From: Pedobacter sp.
GTDB lineage: Bacteria; Bacteroidota; Bacteroidia; Sphingobacteriales; Sphingobacteriaceae
Assembly (NCBI GenBank): GCA_008015505.1
Contig: SSFR01000004.1
Coordinates: 79,194-143,193, forward strand
Direction of reading: 5' to 3'
DNA: 64,000 bases
Positions within the stretch are counted from its first letter, which is position 1. Each line of letters starts with the position of its first letter. The notes beneath the pieces were generated by a model. The model ran no database searches. It had not been told where the DNA came from and saw nothing but the letters and a program-made list of their open reading frames with translations. Positions 9,941 through 19,168 of this stretch are shown here, piece by piece. A program made the translations under genes and the position numbers.

Positions 9941-11386
9941 CTAATAATAAACTAATCGGCCAACCTGGGCAATGGATTTCGCCAGTCGAATCACTTGACG
10001 AGTATAGCCGTACTCATTGTCGTACCAAATATATAACACAATGGATTTTCCATCATCAGATACAATAGTCGCTGGTCCATCGATAATGGCCGCATGACTA
10101 TTACCTATTAAATCACTAGACACCAATTCATTTGACTTGGAATACTCAATCTGCTCAACCAATTCCCCAGAAAGTGAAACATCTTTTAGTATTTTCTCCA
10201 ACTCTTCTTTACTGGTTTTTTTAACTAAGGCCAAATTCAATATTCCCAAAGAAACATTTGGTGTAGGAACACGTACAGCATTACCCGTAAGTTTCCCCTC
10301 CAGTCCCGGAATCACTTTGGCAACAGCTTTACTAGAACCCGTTTCTGTAATGACCATATTTAATGCAGCAGAACGACCCCTACGATATTTTTTATGATAA
10401 TTATCTAATAAATTCTGATCGTTTGTGTAGGAATGCACCGTTTCAATATGCCCTTTTTCAATCCCCAATTGATCTTCAATTACTTTTAAAACCGGAACAA
10501 TAGCGTTGGTTGTACAAGAAGCTGCCGAAACAATCTTTTCCTCTGGACTCAAACTAACATGATTAACTCCAAAAACAATATTAGGAACATCCCCTTTTCC
10601 AGGAGCAGTTAATAGTACTTTTTCAACACCCAACGATTTCAAATGAAGGCTCAATCCTTCTCTGTCTCTGACAATACCTGTATTATCAATGATAATGGCA
10701 TTGGAAATTCCGTAAGTCGTATAATCAATCTCTTGTAGACTTTTAGCCGCCAACATAAATATCATTTGTCCATTGACAATGAGTGCCCTGTTTTCAAAAT
10801 CTTCTATCACAGTTCCACTAAAGGCCCCATGTACAGAGTCATTTCGTAATAGCTCGGCTCGTTTAGTTAGTTCCTCATTACTATAATTCCGGGTTACAAT
10901 AGCGCGCAAACGCAATTGTTCTCCCTTCCCTGCCTGAGAAATAAGCTCACGCGCAGCGATTCGGCCAATACGACCAAATCCATAGAGTACCACATCCCGA
11001 GGACGTAAATTAATCTTGTCCTTACCAATATGATGACCCAGCTTCTGAATAATAAAGTCATCGACAGTAGAAATAGTACTATTAGAGTTAAGCCACTCCG
11101 AGGCAAGTTTACCAATATCAATACGAGAAGGCGCTAGATTGGATTTAGCAATGGCTTGGGCTAAAGCATGAGTTTCGAAAATCGAAATGTCCTGGCCAAC
11201 GATCTGTTTTGCAGACTGATGACGCGCTAACACCTCACTACTTCCAATATCAAATAATGGTTTGCGAAAAAATACAAGTTCAATAGAACGATCAAACCAA
11301 AGCTTACCTACAACATGGGCCAGCTCGATGGCTTTTTTTTCTTTTTCAACCCAGTGACTGAGTTCGGTCTCATATTTGTTTAGCAT
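9941..11386 (-). CDS. gap: Glyceraldehyde-3-phosphate dehydrogenase, long form
   Basis: This is the glycolytic enzyme that oxidises glyceraldehyde 3-phosphate with NAD(P) and phosphate. The 481-aa product has about 130 extra N-terminal residues before the Rossmann motif GFGRIGR (about 136-142), and the catalytic cysteine in SAASCTTNAIV (about C291). The C-terminal WYDNEYGYTRQ is typical. This long form is known in Bacteroidota and some other bacteria, and is clearly larger than the usual 330 aa. I take the ATG at 11386 because the upstream TTG at 11416 lies inside the rpoD terminator hairpin. Confidence 0.93.
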   Translation of the reverse strand: MLNKYETELSHWVEKEKKAIELAHVVGKLWFDRSIELVFFRKPLFDIGSSEVLARHQSAKQIVGQDISIFETHALAQAIAKSNLAPSRIDIGKLASEWLNSNSTISTVDDFIIQKLGHHIGKDKINLRPRDVVLYGFGRIGRIAARELISQAGKGEQLRLRAIVTRNYSNEELTKRAELLRNDSVHGAFSGTVIEDFENRALIVNGQMIFMLAAKSLQEIDYTTYGISNAIIIDNTGIVRDREGLSLHLKSLGVEKVLLTAPGKGDVPNIVFGVNHVSLSPEEKIVSAASCTTNAIVPVLKVIEDQLGIEKGHIETVHSYTNDQNLLDNYHKKYRRGRSAALNMVITETGSSKAVAKVIPGLEGKLTGNAVRVPTPNVSLGILNLALVKKTSKEELEKILKDVSLSGELVEQIEYSKSNELVSSDLIGNSHAAIIDGPATIVSDDGKSIVLYIWYDNEYGYTRQVIRLAKSIAQVGRLVYY

Positions 11387-11414
11387 AGATAGGTGATCAT
11401 TATGGAAATAATCC

Positions 11415-11458
11415 AAAAATAGAAAAGATTGAGTGATGACCCAATCTTTTCTATTTTT
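11415..11458 (-). terminator. Rho-independent terminator of rpoD
   Basis: A perfect 17-bp inverted repeat (arms 11415-11431 and 11442-11458) with a 10-base loop lies 37 bases past the rpoD stop. On the minus strand the distal arm ends in TTTTT, giving the U-run. The arms begin with A-tracts, so the hairpin is symmetrical and could work in both directions. It separates rpoD from gap. Confidence 0.8.
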
Positions 11459-11495
11459 AATATCAGAGTTTATTTCTCAAAAACTATCTGTATAT

Positions 11496-12356
11496 CTATC
11501 CGAGATAAGATTTCAAAATTTTACTCCTGGAAGTATGACGCAAACGTTGTAGTGCTTTGTCTTTTATTTGACGCACACGCTCACGGGTTAAATTAAACGT
11601 TTCTCCTATTTCTTCCAATGAGAGTGGGTGATTGGTGCTTAATCCAAAGAACAAAACAACAATTTCACGCTCACGCTCTGTTAATGTAGATAAAGAACGT
11701 TTAATTTCTTCGGAAAGGGATTCGTTGATTAAACTGCTATCAGTATTAGGATCTTTGTTCTCCAATACATCGAGTAAAGTATTTTCTTCCCCCTGAACAA
11801 AGGGCGCATCCATAGAAACATGACGACCAGAATTACTCAAGGTATCAGATATCTTATCTACTGTAGTTTCTAATATATCTGCTAACTCTTCTGGAGAAGG
11901 CTCACGTTCATATTCTTGCTCTAACTTAGAAAATGCCTTACTAATCTTACTTAGCGACCCCACTTGGTTGAGTGGTAAACGCACAATACGTGATTGTTCA
12001 GCAATAGCCTGAAGAATAGATTGACGGATCCACCAAACTGCATAGGAAATGAATTTAAATCCTTTGGTTTCGTCAAAACGTTTAGCAGCTTTAATAAGGC
12101 CTAAGTTTCCTTCGTTGATCAGATCACCAAGTGTCAAACCCTGGTTTTGGTATTGCTTAGCCACCGAAACTACAAAACGCAAGTTAGTTTTGGTTAATCT
12201 TTCTAAAGCAACTTGGTCTCCTTCTCGAATTTTTTGAGCAAGAATAACCTCTTCTTCAGCTGTAATTAAATCTACTTTTCCAATCTCGTGCAAATACTTG
12301 TCTAACGACTGTGATTCACGATTGGTAATGGATTGAGTAATTTTGAGTTGTCTCAT
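11496..12356 (-). CDS. rpoD: Primary RNA polymerase sigma factor (RpoD/SigA, short Bacteroidota type)
   Basis: This sigma-70 factor directs RNA polymerase to housekeeping promoters. The 286-aa protein lacks region 1.1. It shows region 1.2 ([20 protein letters not shown]), region 2 with the -10-recognition helix ([20 protein letters not shown]), region 3 ([10 protein letters not shown]), and region 4 with the helix-turn-helix [19 protein letters not shown]. This short layout is that of the Bacteroidota primary sigma, which reads TAnnTTTG promoters such as those seen in this window. Confidence 0.95.
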   Translation of the reverse strand: MRQLKITQSITNRESQSLDKYLHEIGKVDLITAEEEVILAQKIREGDQVALERLTKTNLRFVVSVAKQYQNQGLTLGDLINEGNLGLIKAAKRFDETKGFKFISYAVWWIRQSILQAIAEQSRIVRLPLNQVGSLSKISKAFSKLEQEYEREPSPEELADILETTVDKISDTLSNSGRHVSMDAPFVQGEENTLLDVLENKDPNTDSSLINESLSEEIKRSLSTLTEREREIVVLFFGLSTNHPLSLEEIGETFNLTRERVRQIKDKALQRLRHTSRSKILKSYLG

Positions 12357-12387
12357 TTAGGGGGAATGACGCGTAACACGTGGGACG

Positions 12388-12395
12388 CAAAATTA
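12388..12395 (-). promoter_or_regulatory. Candidate -7 element upstream of rpoD
   Basis: TAATTTTG on the minus strand, 32 bases before the rpoD ATG, fits TAnnTTTG. No clear TTTG is found about 19 bases further upstream, so only half of the promoter is supported. Confidence 0.4.
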
Positions 12396-12441
12396 AAAAA
12401 AATACTTGATAATCGGAAAATCAATGCCAGAACCTATCAAA

Positions 12442-13107
12442 TTACTGCTCACCACCACTCATTTGCATTAACTGATCGACGGTAATTTCTTCATAGTCTT
12501 TTCCTGCACTAAAAAGCCCCGCAGGAACAGCTGATTTTTTAATTTCCTTTAAACTTGCTTTTAATGACAAGCCATTCAAAAACGTAGTGAATTCAACAGG
12601 GAACCCATAGCTTTTATCGTAAAAACGCGAAAGTGCGTTGGGCAATACCTCCACATCTTTTGTAAACCAGGCATCAAAGGTCTGATTACCCTTTTTCTCA
12701 ATACCAGCATATTTATGAACTTGGTATCCTACCAATGTCTTTGTTTCTGATGCATCTTTCAGCTCTATCTGGGGCATTTTATCCGCCATTTTTTTCCGAT
12801 CCTCTGGGGTGAATGTTACCGCATATTTTTTATGCATCAGCGGGATGTCCAACAACAATTTTTCAAATTGAGTGACAGGATTCAGAATAAAATTGCTTGA
12901 ATACATCTGAGACTCTGTGACTGTACTCGAGGAATCGCCTTTAAAATATACTTTAATCTCCGTTGGGAAGTTACTTTGCATCTCTTGCATTTGCTCAGGC
13001 AAATTCCACTCTACGGAATAAGTAATATTCCCTTCAGAAATTTTATTTTGCCCATATAACATGATGTTACTTGTCAAGAATAGAAGGCCTAACACAAATG
13101 CTTTCAT
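12442..13107 (-). CDS. Exported protein of unknown function
   Basis: The 221-aa product starts with a signal peptide (MKAFVLGLLFLTSNIMLYGQ), so it is probably periplasmic or outer-membrane associated. The mature part (EGNITYSVEWNLPEQMQ and later GYQVHKYAGIEKKG and FDAWFTKDVEVLP) has the feel of the DUF4412/GLPGLI-type exported proteins of Bacteroidota, but this is impression only. The frame extends to a TTG at 13119. I use the ATG at 13107 because it gives a compact signal peptide. Confidence 0.65.
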   Translation of the reverse strand: MKAFVLGLLFLTSNIMLYGQNKISEGNITYSVEWNLPEQMQEMQSNFPTEIKVYFKGDSSSTVTESQMYSSNFILNPVTQFEKLLLDIPLMHKKYAVTFTPEDRKKMADKMPQIELKDASETKTLVGYQVHKYAGIEKKGNQTFDAWFTKDVEVLPNALSRFYDKSYGFPVEFTTFLNGLSLKASLKEIKKSAVPAGLFSAGKDYEEITVDQLMQMSGGEQ

Positions 13108-13200
13108 AAATTTTAACAATCTATTTTACATGAATATAAATGAAATTATTGACTTTTGAAACAGGAATATTAAAATAAAATTAGAGCCCCTAAATCAAAA

Positions 13201-13992
13201 CTACCAATCTCCACTTGCGCCTCCCCCTCCAAACCCACCTCCACCAAATCCACCAAATCCACCTCCATCATTTGATGATCCGCCCCAACCACCACTACTA
13301 CCCCCTCTTCCACCCAGAATCGATCCCAAGAATATCCACCATAATGGACTTGCTTCGCCCCTACCACCTATCACTTGGGACCCTCCATTACCTCCTCCTC
13401 TATTAATACGGGCAATAATGACGATAATAATGATTACCAATATGACCAAAAAGAGTCCCCTCCCTCCATGTGCAGAACCACCTTTTTGTATCGAATCATT
13501 TTTATATTCCCCTTTGGTATAGGCAATAATTGCGTCTGTGCCTTGCTCCAAGCCTTGGTAGTAATTACCTTGTTTGAAATTGGGTTTGATTTCGTTTTCG
13601 ATGATACGTCTGGCAATGGCATCTGGTAGTGCACCCTCAACTCCATATCCTGTTTCAATGGTTACTTTTCGATCACCTAATGAAACAAGTAATAGTATAC
13701 CATTGTTCTTCTTTTTATGACCAATTCCCCATTTTTGGGCTAAACGGACGCCGTAATCAGCAATTTCATACCCCTCTAATGATCTTATAATAACAACCGC
13801 AATTTGAGTGGAAGTAGAATCATCAAAAGCAACCAATTTTTTCTCCAAATGGCCGGCTTGCTCAGTAGACAAGGTATGGGTATAATCCGTTACCAAATGA
13901 TCCGATTTCTCTGGAAAAGTCTGAGCAAACAATAAAGTAGAAATAAAGACCAACAAAAAGGGATAAGTTAATTTTTTGATTGCTAATGTCAT
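13201..13992 (-). CDS. TPM-domain membrane protein (YgcG family)
   Basis: The 263-aa protein has a signal peptide (about residues 1-24) and a TPM domain (about 30-150) with STQIAVVIIRSLEGYEIADY and VTIETGYGVEGALPDA. A transmembrane helix rich in Ile and Val (about 175-193) and a long Gly/Ser-rich tail ending GGASGDW follow. This layout is that of YgcG-type proteins. Some TPM proteins have phosphatase activity, but the role here is unknown. It is the last gene of the lemA-TPM-TPM group, a common Bacteroidota set. Confidence 0.85.
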   Translation of the reverse strand: MTLAIKKLTYPFLLVFISTLLFAQTFPEKSDHLVTDYTHTLSTEQAGHLEKKLVAFDDSTSTQIAVVIIRSLEGYEIADYGVRLAQKWGIGHKKKNNGILLLVSLGDRKVTIETGYGVEGALPDAIARRIIENEIKPNFKQGNYYQGLEQGTDAIIAYTKGEYKNDSIQKGGSAHGGRGLFLVILVIIIIVIIARINRGGGNGGSQVIGGRGEASPLWWIFLGSILGGRGGSSGGWGGSSNDGGGFGGFGGGGFGGGGASGDW

Positions 13993-14040
13993 TGTTATTT
14001 CAACTTAATAAAATAGCATGTAAAACTAGCTATCAAGATA

Positions 14041-14478
14041 TTAATTACCATCTGCAAAAACAATGTCATCGGGGAGTTCATTTTGGTCGTCGCTTATACT
14101 AGGAAAGTATTGCCTAAGTTTTTCTCCAGCCATTTGTATACCGAGCACAACACCATCGGCCATATGTCCTTGTTTAAATAGCTTCAACATTGCCTCTTTA
14201 ACCGTATGCCAAAAATCAGCTGGAACCACCTGGTGGATTCCCAAATCGCCAATAATGGCCAACTTCTTATCCTGGAGTGCTAAATAGATCAAAACTCCAT
14301 TTTTTTGAAGTGTCTGGTCCATCCCAAGCTTCCGAAAGTACGCACCTGCCCGATCAAGTGCAGATTCACTGCATCTTTTCTCAACACATACGCGTATTTC
14401 TCCAGAAGTTGAACGCTCTGCGGCCTCTATTGCTTTTTGAATAAGGGCTTGCTCTTGATCACTAAAAAGAGCCGCCAT
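14041..14478 (-). CDS. TPM-domain protein, second copy
   Basis: This 145-aa protein without a signal peptide carries one TPM domain: QALIQKAIEAAERSTSGEIR at the start, then KNGVLIYLALQDKKLAIIGD and GIHQVVPADFWHTV. The frame can be read 24 codons further into lemA, but the ATG at 14478 sits 1 base after the lemA stop and gives the family start. It is probably cytoplasmic or peripheral, and translated with its neighbours. Confidence 0.85.
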   Translation of the reverse strand: MAALFSDQEQALIQKAIEAAERSTSGEIRVCVEKRCSESALDRAGAYFRKLGMDQTLQKNGVLIYLALQDKKLAIIGDLGIHQVVPADFWHTVKEAMLKLFKQGHMADGVVLGIQMAGEKLRQYFPSISDDQNELPDDIVFADGN

Positions 14479-14479
14479 G

Positions 14480-15058
14480 TTAAAACTGTACTTTGGGTGC
14501 TTTTTCGGCCCCCGCCTCTGCATGAAAATATCCCTTCTGCTGGAATCCAAACATAGAAGCCATCAGGTTATTAGGGAAGGAGCGAATGGTTGAATTGTAT
14601 TGCTGAGTAACCTCATTAAATCGCTGACGTTCTACCGTGATTCGATTTTCAGTACCCTCTAGCTGAGACTGGAGCTCCAAAAAATTCTGATTAGATTTTA
14701 ATTGAGGATAATTTTCTACAGCAACCAGCAATCGACCTAGTGACTGGGATAAATTACCCTGAGCCGCTTGGAATTTTTGAATTGACTCTGGCGTTAATTT
14801 ACTTGGATCAACAGTTACAGCAGTTGCTTTTGCTCGAGCTTCCATAACCTTCACCAAGGTGCCTTGCTCAAAGTTAGCAGCCCCTTTCACCGTATTAACT
14901 AAATTGGGGATCAAATCAGATCTCCGCTGGTATACATTTTGAACTTGCGCCCATTGTGATTTCACTTGCTCATCCAATTGGACCATAGTGTTATAACCAC
15001 AAGAACTCAAGGAAAGCAGTGCAAAAAAACCAACGATACCGTAAATTATCTTCTTCAT
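14480..15058 (-). CDS. lemA: LemA family protein
   Basis: The 192-aa product begins with a hydrophobic segment ending LSLSSCGYN, which resembles a lipoprotein signal. It continues with the LemA hallmark VYQRRSDLIPNLVNTVKG, the helical body SQLEGTENRITVERQRFNEV and NSTIRSFPNNLMASMFGF. LemA proteins are envelope proteins of unclear function, often linked to TPM genes as here. Confidence 0.93.
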   Translation of the reverse strand: MKKIIYGIVGFFALLSLSSCGYNTMVQLDEQVKSQWAQVQNVYQRRSDLIPNLVNTVKGAANFEQGTLVKVMEARAKATAVTVDPSKLTPESIQKFQAAQGNLSQSLGRLLVAVENYPQLKSNQNFLELQSQLEGTENRITVERQRFNEVTQQYNSTIRSFPNNLMASMFGFQQKGYFHAEAGAEKAPKVQF

Positions 15059-15107
15059 GACTTTTTAAATTTTACCGGTGAATTTACAGCATAGGTTTCA
15101 ATTTCTA

Positions 15108-15115
15108 TACATTTG
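15108..15115 (+). promoter_or_regulatory. Candidate -7 element for the FAD oxidoreductase gene
   Basis: TACATTTG fits TAnnTTTG and lies 32 bases upstream of the ATG at 15148. TTTA at 15083-15086, 21 bases upstream, is only a weak match to the -33 element. Confidence 0.4.
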
Positions 15116-15147
15116 CTTAAAAAACAGGCTAACATATTTTGCGCATA

Positions 15148-16716
15148 ATGATAAAAGAAATTGAGTTGGCCCTCCCGCCTGAGCAGCATCTAGATGCAGA
15201 CATAATTAAAACACTAGCTGGCGACCGCCTCCAAATCACCCCCTCACGAATTACACATATTCAAACACTGAAACGATCAATTGATGCACGGGGACGCCAA
15301 ATTCTCTATCGTTTAAAGATCAAGGTTTATATTGATGAGCAGCCTATTCCTGAGCTATTCACAGTGAAGCACCCTCATGTAGGCGATCAAAACCCAGTTC
15401 TAATTATTGGTGCAGGCCCCGCTGGTCTATTTGCAGCATTACGCTGCATCGAACATGGCCTAAAACCAGTTATTCTGGAGCGTGGAAAAGACGTCAAACG
15501 CCGTCGCCGCGATTTAGCAGCGATCAATAAAATGGGCATAGTCAATCCCGAGTCAAATTATTGTTTTGGAGAAGGAGGTGCAGGTACATATTCTGATGGC
15601 AAACTATACACGCGCTCCAATAAACGTGGAGATATTCAACATGTATTGAAAACATTGGTTGCACATGGCGCCTCAGAAGATATCTTGATCGATGCGCGCC
15701 CCCATATTGGGACAAACAAGCTCCCTCAGATCATCACAGCTATACGAGAACGTATTTTAAATGCAGGGGGTGAAATCCATTTTGATTGCAAAGTAGTCGA
15801 TATCCTAATCCAAATGGGTTGTTTCAAAGGAGTTAAAACAGCCACAGGAGATGCCTTTGTAGCCTCAGCAATGATTCTGGCTACGGGGCATTCGGCTCGA
15901 GATATCTACCATCTACTTCATCAAAAACATATTCAGCTAGAGGCTAAACCATTTGCTTTGGGTGTACGCATTGAGCATCCACAACAAATTATTGATCAGA
16001 TACAATATCATTGTCAAACACGGGATCCTCACCTTCCTCCTGCTTATTATAGCTTGGTGGAACAAATTGATGATCGTGGCGTATTTTCTTTTTGCATGTG
16101 CCCAGGCGGAATTATTGCCCCTTGCGCTACAACTGATCAGGAAATCGTGGTGAATGGCTGGTCCCCCTCTAAACGAAATAATCCTTATGCCAACTCCGGA
16201 ACGGTAGTGCAAATCGACTTAACTGACGTCCCAGGCACTGATAGTGATCCCCTTAGACTACTACAATTTCAAGCGGAAATAGAAAGACGTGCATTTATAG
16301 CAGGGGAAGGCAAACTTGTAGCCCCTGCTCAACGTATGATCGATTTTGTTCAGGGTAAACTTTCGACAGATCTACCCCCTAACTCCTATTTACCCGGTAC
16401 AAAAAGTGTCCTACTTGATGAGGTCCTACCCAATTTTATTACCAAACGTCTTCAAAAAGCTTTACCTCGCTTCGGAAAAAAAATGTCTGCTCAAACTATT
16501 AAAGGAAAAAGTTATTACACGAATGAAGCCATTCTGGTAGGTGTGGAATCCCGTACTTCTTCCCCTATTAGAATCCCAAGGGACCCCAAAACGCTCCAAC
16601 ATCCACAAGTAAAGGGACTATTCCCCTGCGGAGAAGGTGCTGGATATGCTGGAGGCATCATTTCTGCAGCTATTGATGGAATGAACTGTGCAGACGTTTT
16701 AGCAAAAAATAATTAA
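15148..16716 (+). CDS. FAD-dependent oxidoreductase (COG2509-like)
   Basis: The 522-aa protein has an N-terminal alpha/beta domain of about 80 residues, then a Rossmann FAD site (VLIIGAGPAGLFAALRCIEH, glycines from about 88). A second conserved block reads NYCFGEGGAGTYSDGKLYTR, and a C-terminal FAD contact reads FPCGEGAGYAGGIISAAIDG. These define a widespread family of uncharacterised flavoproteins. The substrate is unknown. The frame opens at a TTG at 15139, but the ATG at 15148 gives the better start MIKEIELALPP. It converges with the subtilase gene after 20 bases. Confidence 0.85.
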   Translation: MIKEIELALPPEQHLDADIIKTLAGDRLQITPSRITHIQTLKRSIDARGRQILYRLKIKVYIDEQPIPELFTVKHPHVGDQNPVLIIGAGPAGLFAALRCIEHGLKPVILERGKDVKRRRRDLAAINKMGIVNPESNYCFGEGGAGTYSDGKLYTRSNKRGDIQHVLKTLVAHGASEDILIDARPHIGTNKLPQIITAIRERILNAGGEIHFDCKVVDILIQMGCFKGVKTATGDAFVASAMILATGHSARDIYHLLHQKHIQLEAKPFALGVRIEHPQQIIDQIQYHCQTRDPHLPPAYYSLVEQIDDRGVFSFCMCPGGIIAPCATTDQEIVVNGWSPSKRNNPYANSGTVVQIDLTDVPGTDSDPLRLLQFQAEIERRAFIAGEGKLVAPAQRMIDFVQGKLSTDLPPNSYLPGTKSVLLDEVLPNFITKRLQKALPRFGKKMSAQTIKGKSYYTNEAILVGVESRTSSPIRIPRDPKTLQHPQVKGLFPCGEGAGYAGGIISAAIDGMNCADVLAKNN

Positions 16717-16736
16717 GCTTTAAAGTAAGCCCATTA

Positions 16737-18326
16737 CTAATTTACACCTAATGCTGCCCCCACATCCAAAAGACCAAAACCCCAATTAATATTATTTGTA
16801 GGATTAGTAGAATAATGCCTAAGGGTAGTTAAGATATCAGCCGCTGATTTCTCAGGATTCTTGCTCCAAACCAAGGCAGCCATACCAGCCATACTTGCTG
16901 TAGCAGCCGATGAACCCCCAACTGTCGCCGGCATAAACCCATTGGAAGCTAAAGTAAGTGCCCCTAATCCACTATCGCCCTTTTGCATAACAACCACAAA
17001 ATCTACCTCTGGACCCTCGTGGCAAGTAGTACATCTCTCCTTCAGATTATCTTTAATTCCTGTCACTGCATTTACTTCCGGCATATTAGCTGGGAAAACT
17101 ACCGGCAGCCAACTTGTCCACGTAGAGGATGTGCCAGCTGCACAAAAAATTAGTTTACCACGATTAGCCGCATTTCTAACCGCATCAGCAATAGTAGATA
17201 TATGAGAAATATAACCCATACTCATGCTAATTATCTTAATATCATCTCTATGAGCCGCCAAATTGAAAGCGTCAGCAACACCTTTTACCTCACGACTTTG
17301 ATTTAACAATACACTCTCTGCCGCCCGTACAGTCACCAAATCACAATTATAAGCAATACCACACGCACTGCCATCAGCTCCTCGGGGTGCAGCAAGTATA
17401 CCAGCCATTCTAGTCCCATGACCACATATATCATCCGGCATTTCTTTTGCACCAGAAGGACTGTAACTAGGCAAGGTGACCAAATGTTCTATACTGCGAC
17501 CATAAGACTCCCCCTGATTAAAATTGGCGCCTAAGTTCTCCTGTCTCTCGCTAGATCCAGTATCAATAATCATCACCTTGATCCCCCTTCCACTACTTAC
17601 CCTCCAGCCGGCTTGTATATGATGATAATCATAATTCCAACTCGCTTTGCTTAAAGGAGAGACTAAACTATAATCGGTGTCTTGCAAGAGTTGTCCAGCA
17701 TAAGCAGGGGCGCCATTGCAACCAAAATTAAAAAGCCAATCAACGCTTTTAAGACTATTGCCTTGATTTTTTGCCGCCCTTACGGGCGTAGAATCACAAT
17801 AACCAATCGGTTCAACATAGCGAACTAATTTGGAAGCTCGTAATGTCTCAATAGTACTCAAACATTGGGCTGATACATAAATGACAGGTAAATATTTTTC
17901 TGGCCAAACTTCTAAGTCCACTATTTTTAAGTTAGGCCTACTTTTTCGTTCTTCCTCCAAAACCAATTGTAATATTTGTTGTTTAGCATCCAGCCATTCT
18001 TTGGATTGAAGATTAATGGTATGCATTTTAGCACCAACGTCATCCACTGTCCAGACTTCTGGCTTATACCCTATCGATAACACTTTATCAGACTTGTTCA
18101 AAGCACTCCACACTATATTTTCACTTGCATCAGCCCATTTAAATTCCCCTTTTGTTTGAATCATATTGGTGATATAGTCATCAATACTAGCCCTGGATAG
18201 TAAGGTACCTTTAGTGCTTTCAACAAATCCCTGTACTTTCCCCTCTTCTGGCTCAGTTAATGCTTTTTTGCAAGCATATGTGCATAAGAGTATAACTATT
18301 AGATATAATAAATAGGTTTTCTTCAT
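16737..18326 (-). CDS. Secreted subtilisin-like serine protease (S8 family)
   Basis: The 529-aa protein starts with a signal segment (MKKTYLLYLIVILLCTYACK) that may be a lipoprotein signal, although the lipobox is not canonical. A roughly 200-residue N-terminal region is probably a propeptide. The catalytic domain has Asp in VMIIDTGSSE (about D255), His in DDICGHGTRMAGI (about H303) and Ser in VGGSSAATASMAGMAAL (about S473). The oxyanion-hole motif, usually AAGN, reads CAAGTSS, a Thr in place of Asn. A CTTCH cluster occurs at about 432-436. It is probably a cell-surface or secreted protease. Confidence 0.87.
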   Translation of the reverse strand: MKKTYLLYLIVILLCTYACKKALTEPEEGKVQGFVESTKGTLLSRASIDDYITNMIQTKGEFKWADASENIVWSALNKSDKVLSIGYKPEVWTVDDVGAKMHTINLQSKEWLDAKQQILQLVLEEERKSRPNLKIVDLEVWPEKYLPVIYVSAQCLSTIETLRASKLVRYVEPIGYCDSTPVRAAKNQGNSLKSVDWLFNFGCNGAPAYAGQLLQDTDYSLVSPLSKASWNYDYHHIQAGWRVSSGRGIKVMIIDTGSSERQENLGANFNQGESYGRSIEHLVTLPSYSPSGAKEMPDDICGHGTRMAGILAAPRGADGSACGIAYNCDLVTVRAAESVLLNQSREVKGVADAFNLAAHRDDIKIISMSMGYISHISTIADAVRNAANRGKLIFCAAGTSSTWTSWLPVVFPANMPEVNAVTGIKDNLKERCTTCHEGPEVDFVVVMQKGDSGLGALTLASNGFMPATVGGSSAATASMAGMAALVWSKNPEKSAADILTTLRHYSTNPTNNINWGFGLLDVGAALGVN

Positions 18327-18431
18327 AATACGGATGAGTAAAGGAGCTATAATCAAACATCCGTATTTTTATTTATAATTAATCTTAAATTAATGTTAAA
18401 TAATGGGTTTAGAAGAAATAAAACACCTTGA

Positions 18432-18588
18432 GCTTGTTTAAAGTTTATTTTATGAAACTATTGCCGATTATTTTTGAGCGAGATGAGGCGAGTTTTGGAG
18501 CCATAGCAGGGCACTATGGTCAAAAAATCCAACGAAATTGCAGCCAAAAAGAATCAAAAGAGTGAAATTAGATAAACTTTAAACAAGC
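18432..18588. repeat. Foldback element with 17-bp terminal inverted repeats (full copy)
   Basis: The element begins gcttgtttaaagtttat (18432-18448) and ends with its exact reverse complement (18572-18588). The two halves are diverged inverted copies of each other over most of their length, and meet at a small hairpin, ccatag-N7-ctatgg (18501-18519). It codes for nothing visible. It looks like a non-autonomous miniature element. No clean target-site duplication is seen. Related copies and ends occur elsewhere in the window. Confidence 0.75.
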
Positions 18589-18617
18589 CCCTTAGGAGAA
18601 TCTAATCTTAAGTAATG

Positions 18618-19016
18618 CTAAGAGGTAAGGCTTTTGAATGCAAAAGGAAGTAGGTCTCCCAAAGTCCACAAATGATAATTATCACCGATTGGCTGGATAA
18701 CATAAACAAGAGTCTCAACAGTACAAAACTCCCAGAGCACTTGTCGGCAACCCCCACAAGGAGAACCATCTATTATACCTTCTGGAACACACACTGCTAT
18801 TGCCTTGATCTTTCGCTCTCCTGCAGCAATCATAGAAGCAACAGCTGACCTTTCGACACATAAGCCCAATGGATAAGAAATATTTTCCACATTACACCCT
18901 GTAAAAATTTGACCCGACTCTCCCAGTAGGGCAGCGCCTACAGAAAAATTAGAATAAGGCGCATAAGCATTCTTTTGCACTGCACGAGCCGCTTGAAAAA
19001 CAGACTGAATATCCAT
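18618..19016 (-). CDS. cdd: Cytidine deaminase
   Basis: This enzyme of pyrimidine salvage converts cytidine to uridine. The 132-aa product is of normal size for the homotetrameric form and has the zinc site CVERSAV (usually CAERSAI, catalytic Glu present) with PCGGCRQVLWEF. NFSVGAALLGESG and GCNVENISYPLGLCVERS are also typical. It lies next to the full foldback element. Confidence 0.93.
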   Translation of the reverse strand: MDIQSVFQAARAVQKNAYAPYSNFSVGAALLGESGQIFTGCNVENISYPLGLCVERSAVASMIAAGERKIKAIAVCVPEGIIDGSPCGGCRQVLWEFCTVETLVYVIQPIGDNYHLWTLGDLLPFAFKSLTS

Positions 19017-19136
19017 CTAATCTAATTATAGAATTATTATGCAATCATACTTATTTTTTTAAATAGTCCATTAAAGAACCCCACAGCTAACTCAGCTATT
19101 CTACCATCCTCAACTTTTCAATAAACTACCTCATGG

Positions 19137-19153
19137 GCTTGTTTAAAGTTTAT
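19137..19153. repeat. Solitary end of the foldback element
   Basis: The 17 bases are identical to the terminal repeat at 18432-18448. No matching right end is found nearby. It lies 16 bases beyond the stop codon of the cysteine-peptidase-like gene. Confidence 0.6.
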
Positions 19154-19168
19154 TCAAAAACTAAAATT

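Noticed and set aside
11387..11416. Upstream TTG start giving ten more residues for gap
   Set aside because: The codon lies inside the rpoD terminator hairpin, and the ATG at 11386 gives the expected N-terminus.
13170..13367. Open frame rich in Gly and Val in the TPM-domain gene
   Set aside because: It overlaps the Gly-rich tail in another frame and results from its simple codon composition.
17026..17040. CTTCH motif in the subtilase read as a c-type heme site
   Set aside because: It is a single CxxCH in a protease fold with no cytochrome context, so chance or a disulfide/metal site is more likely.
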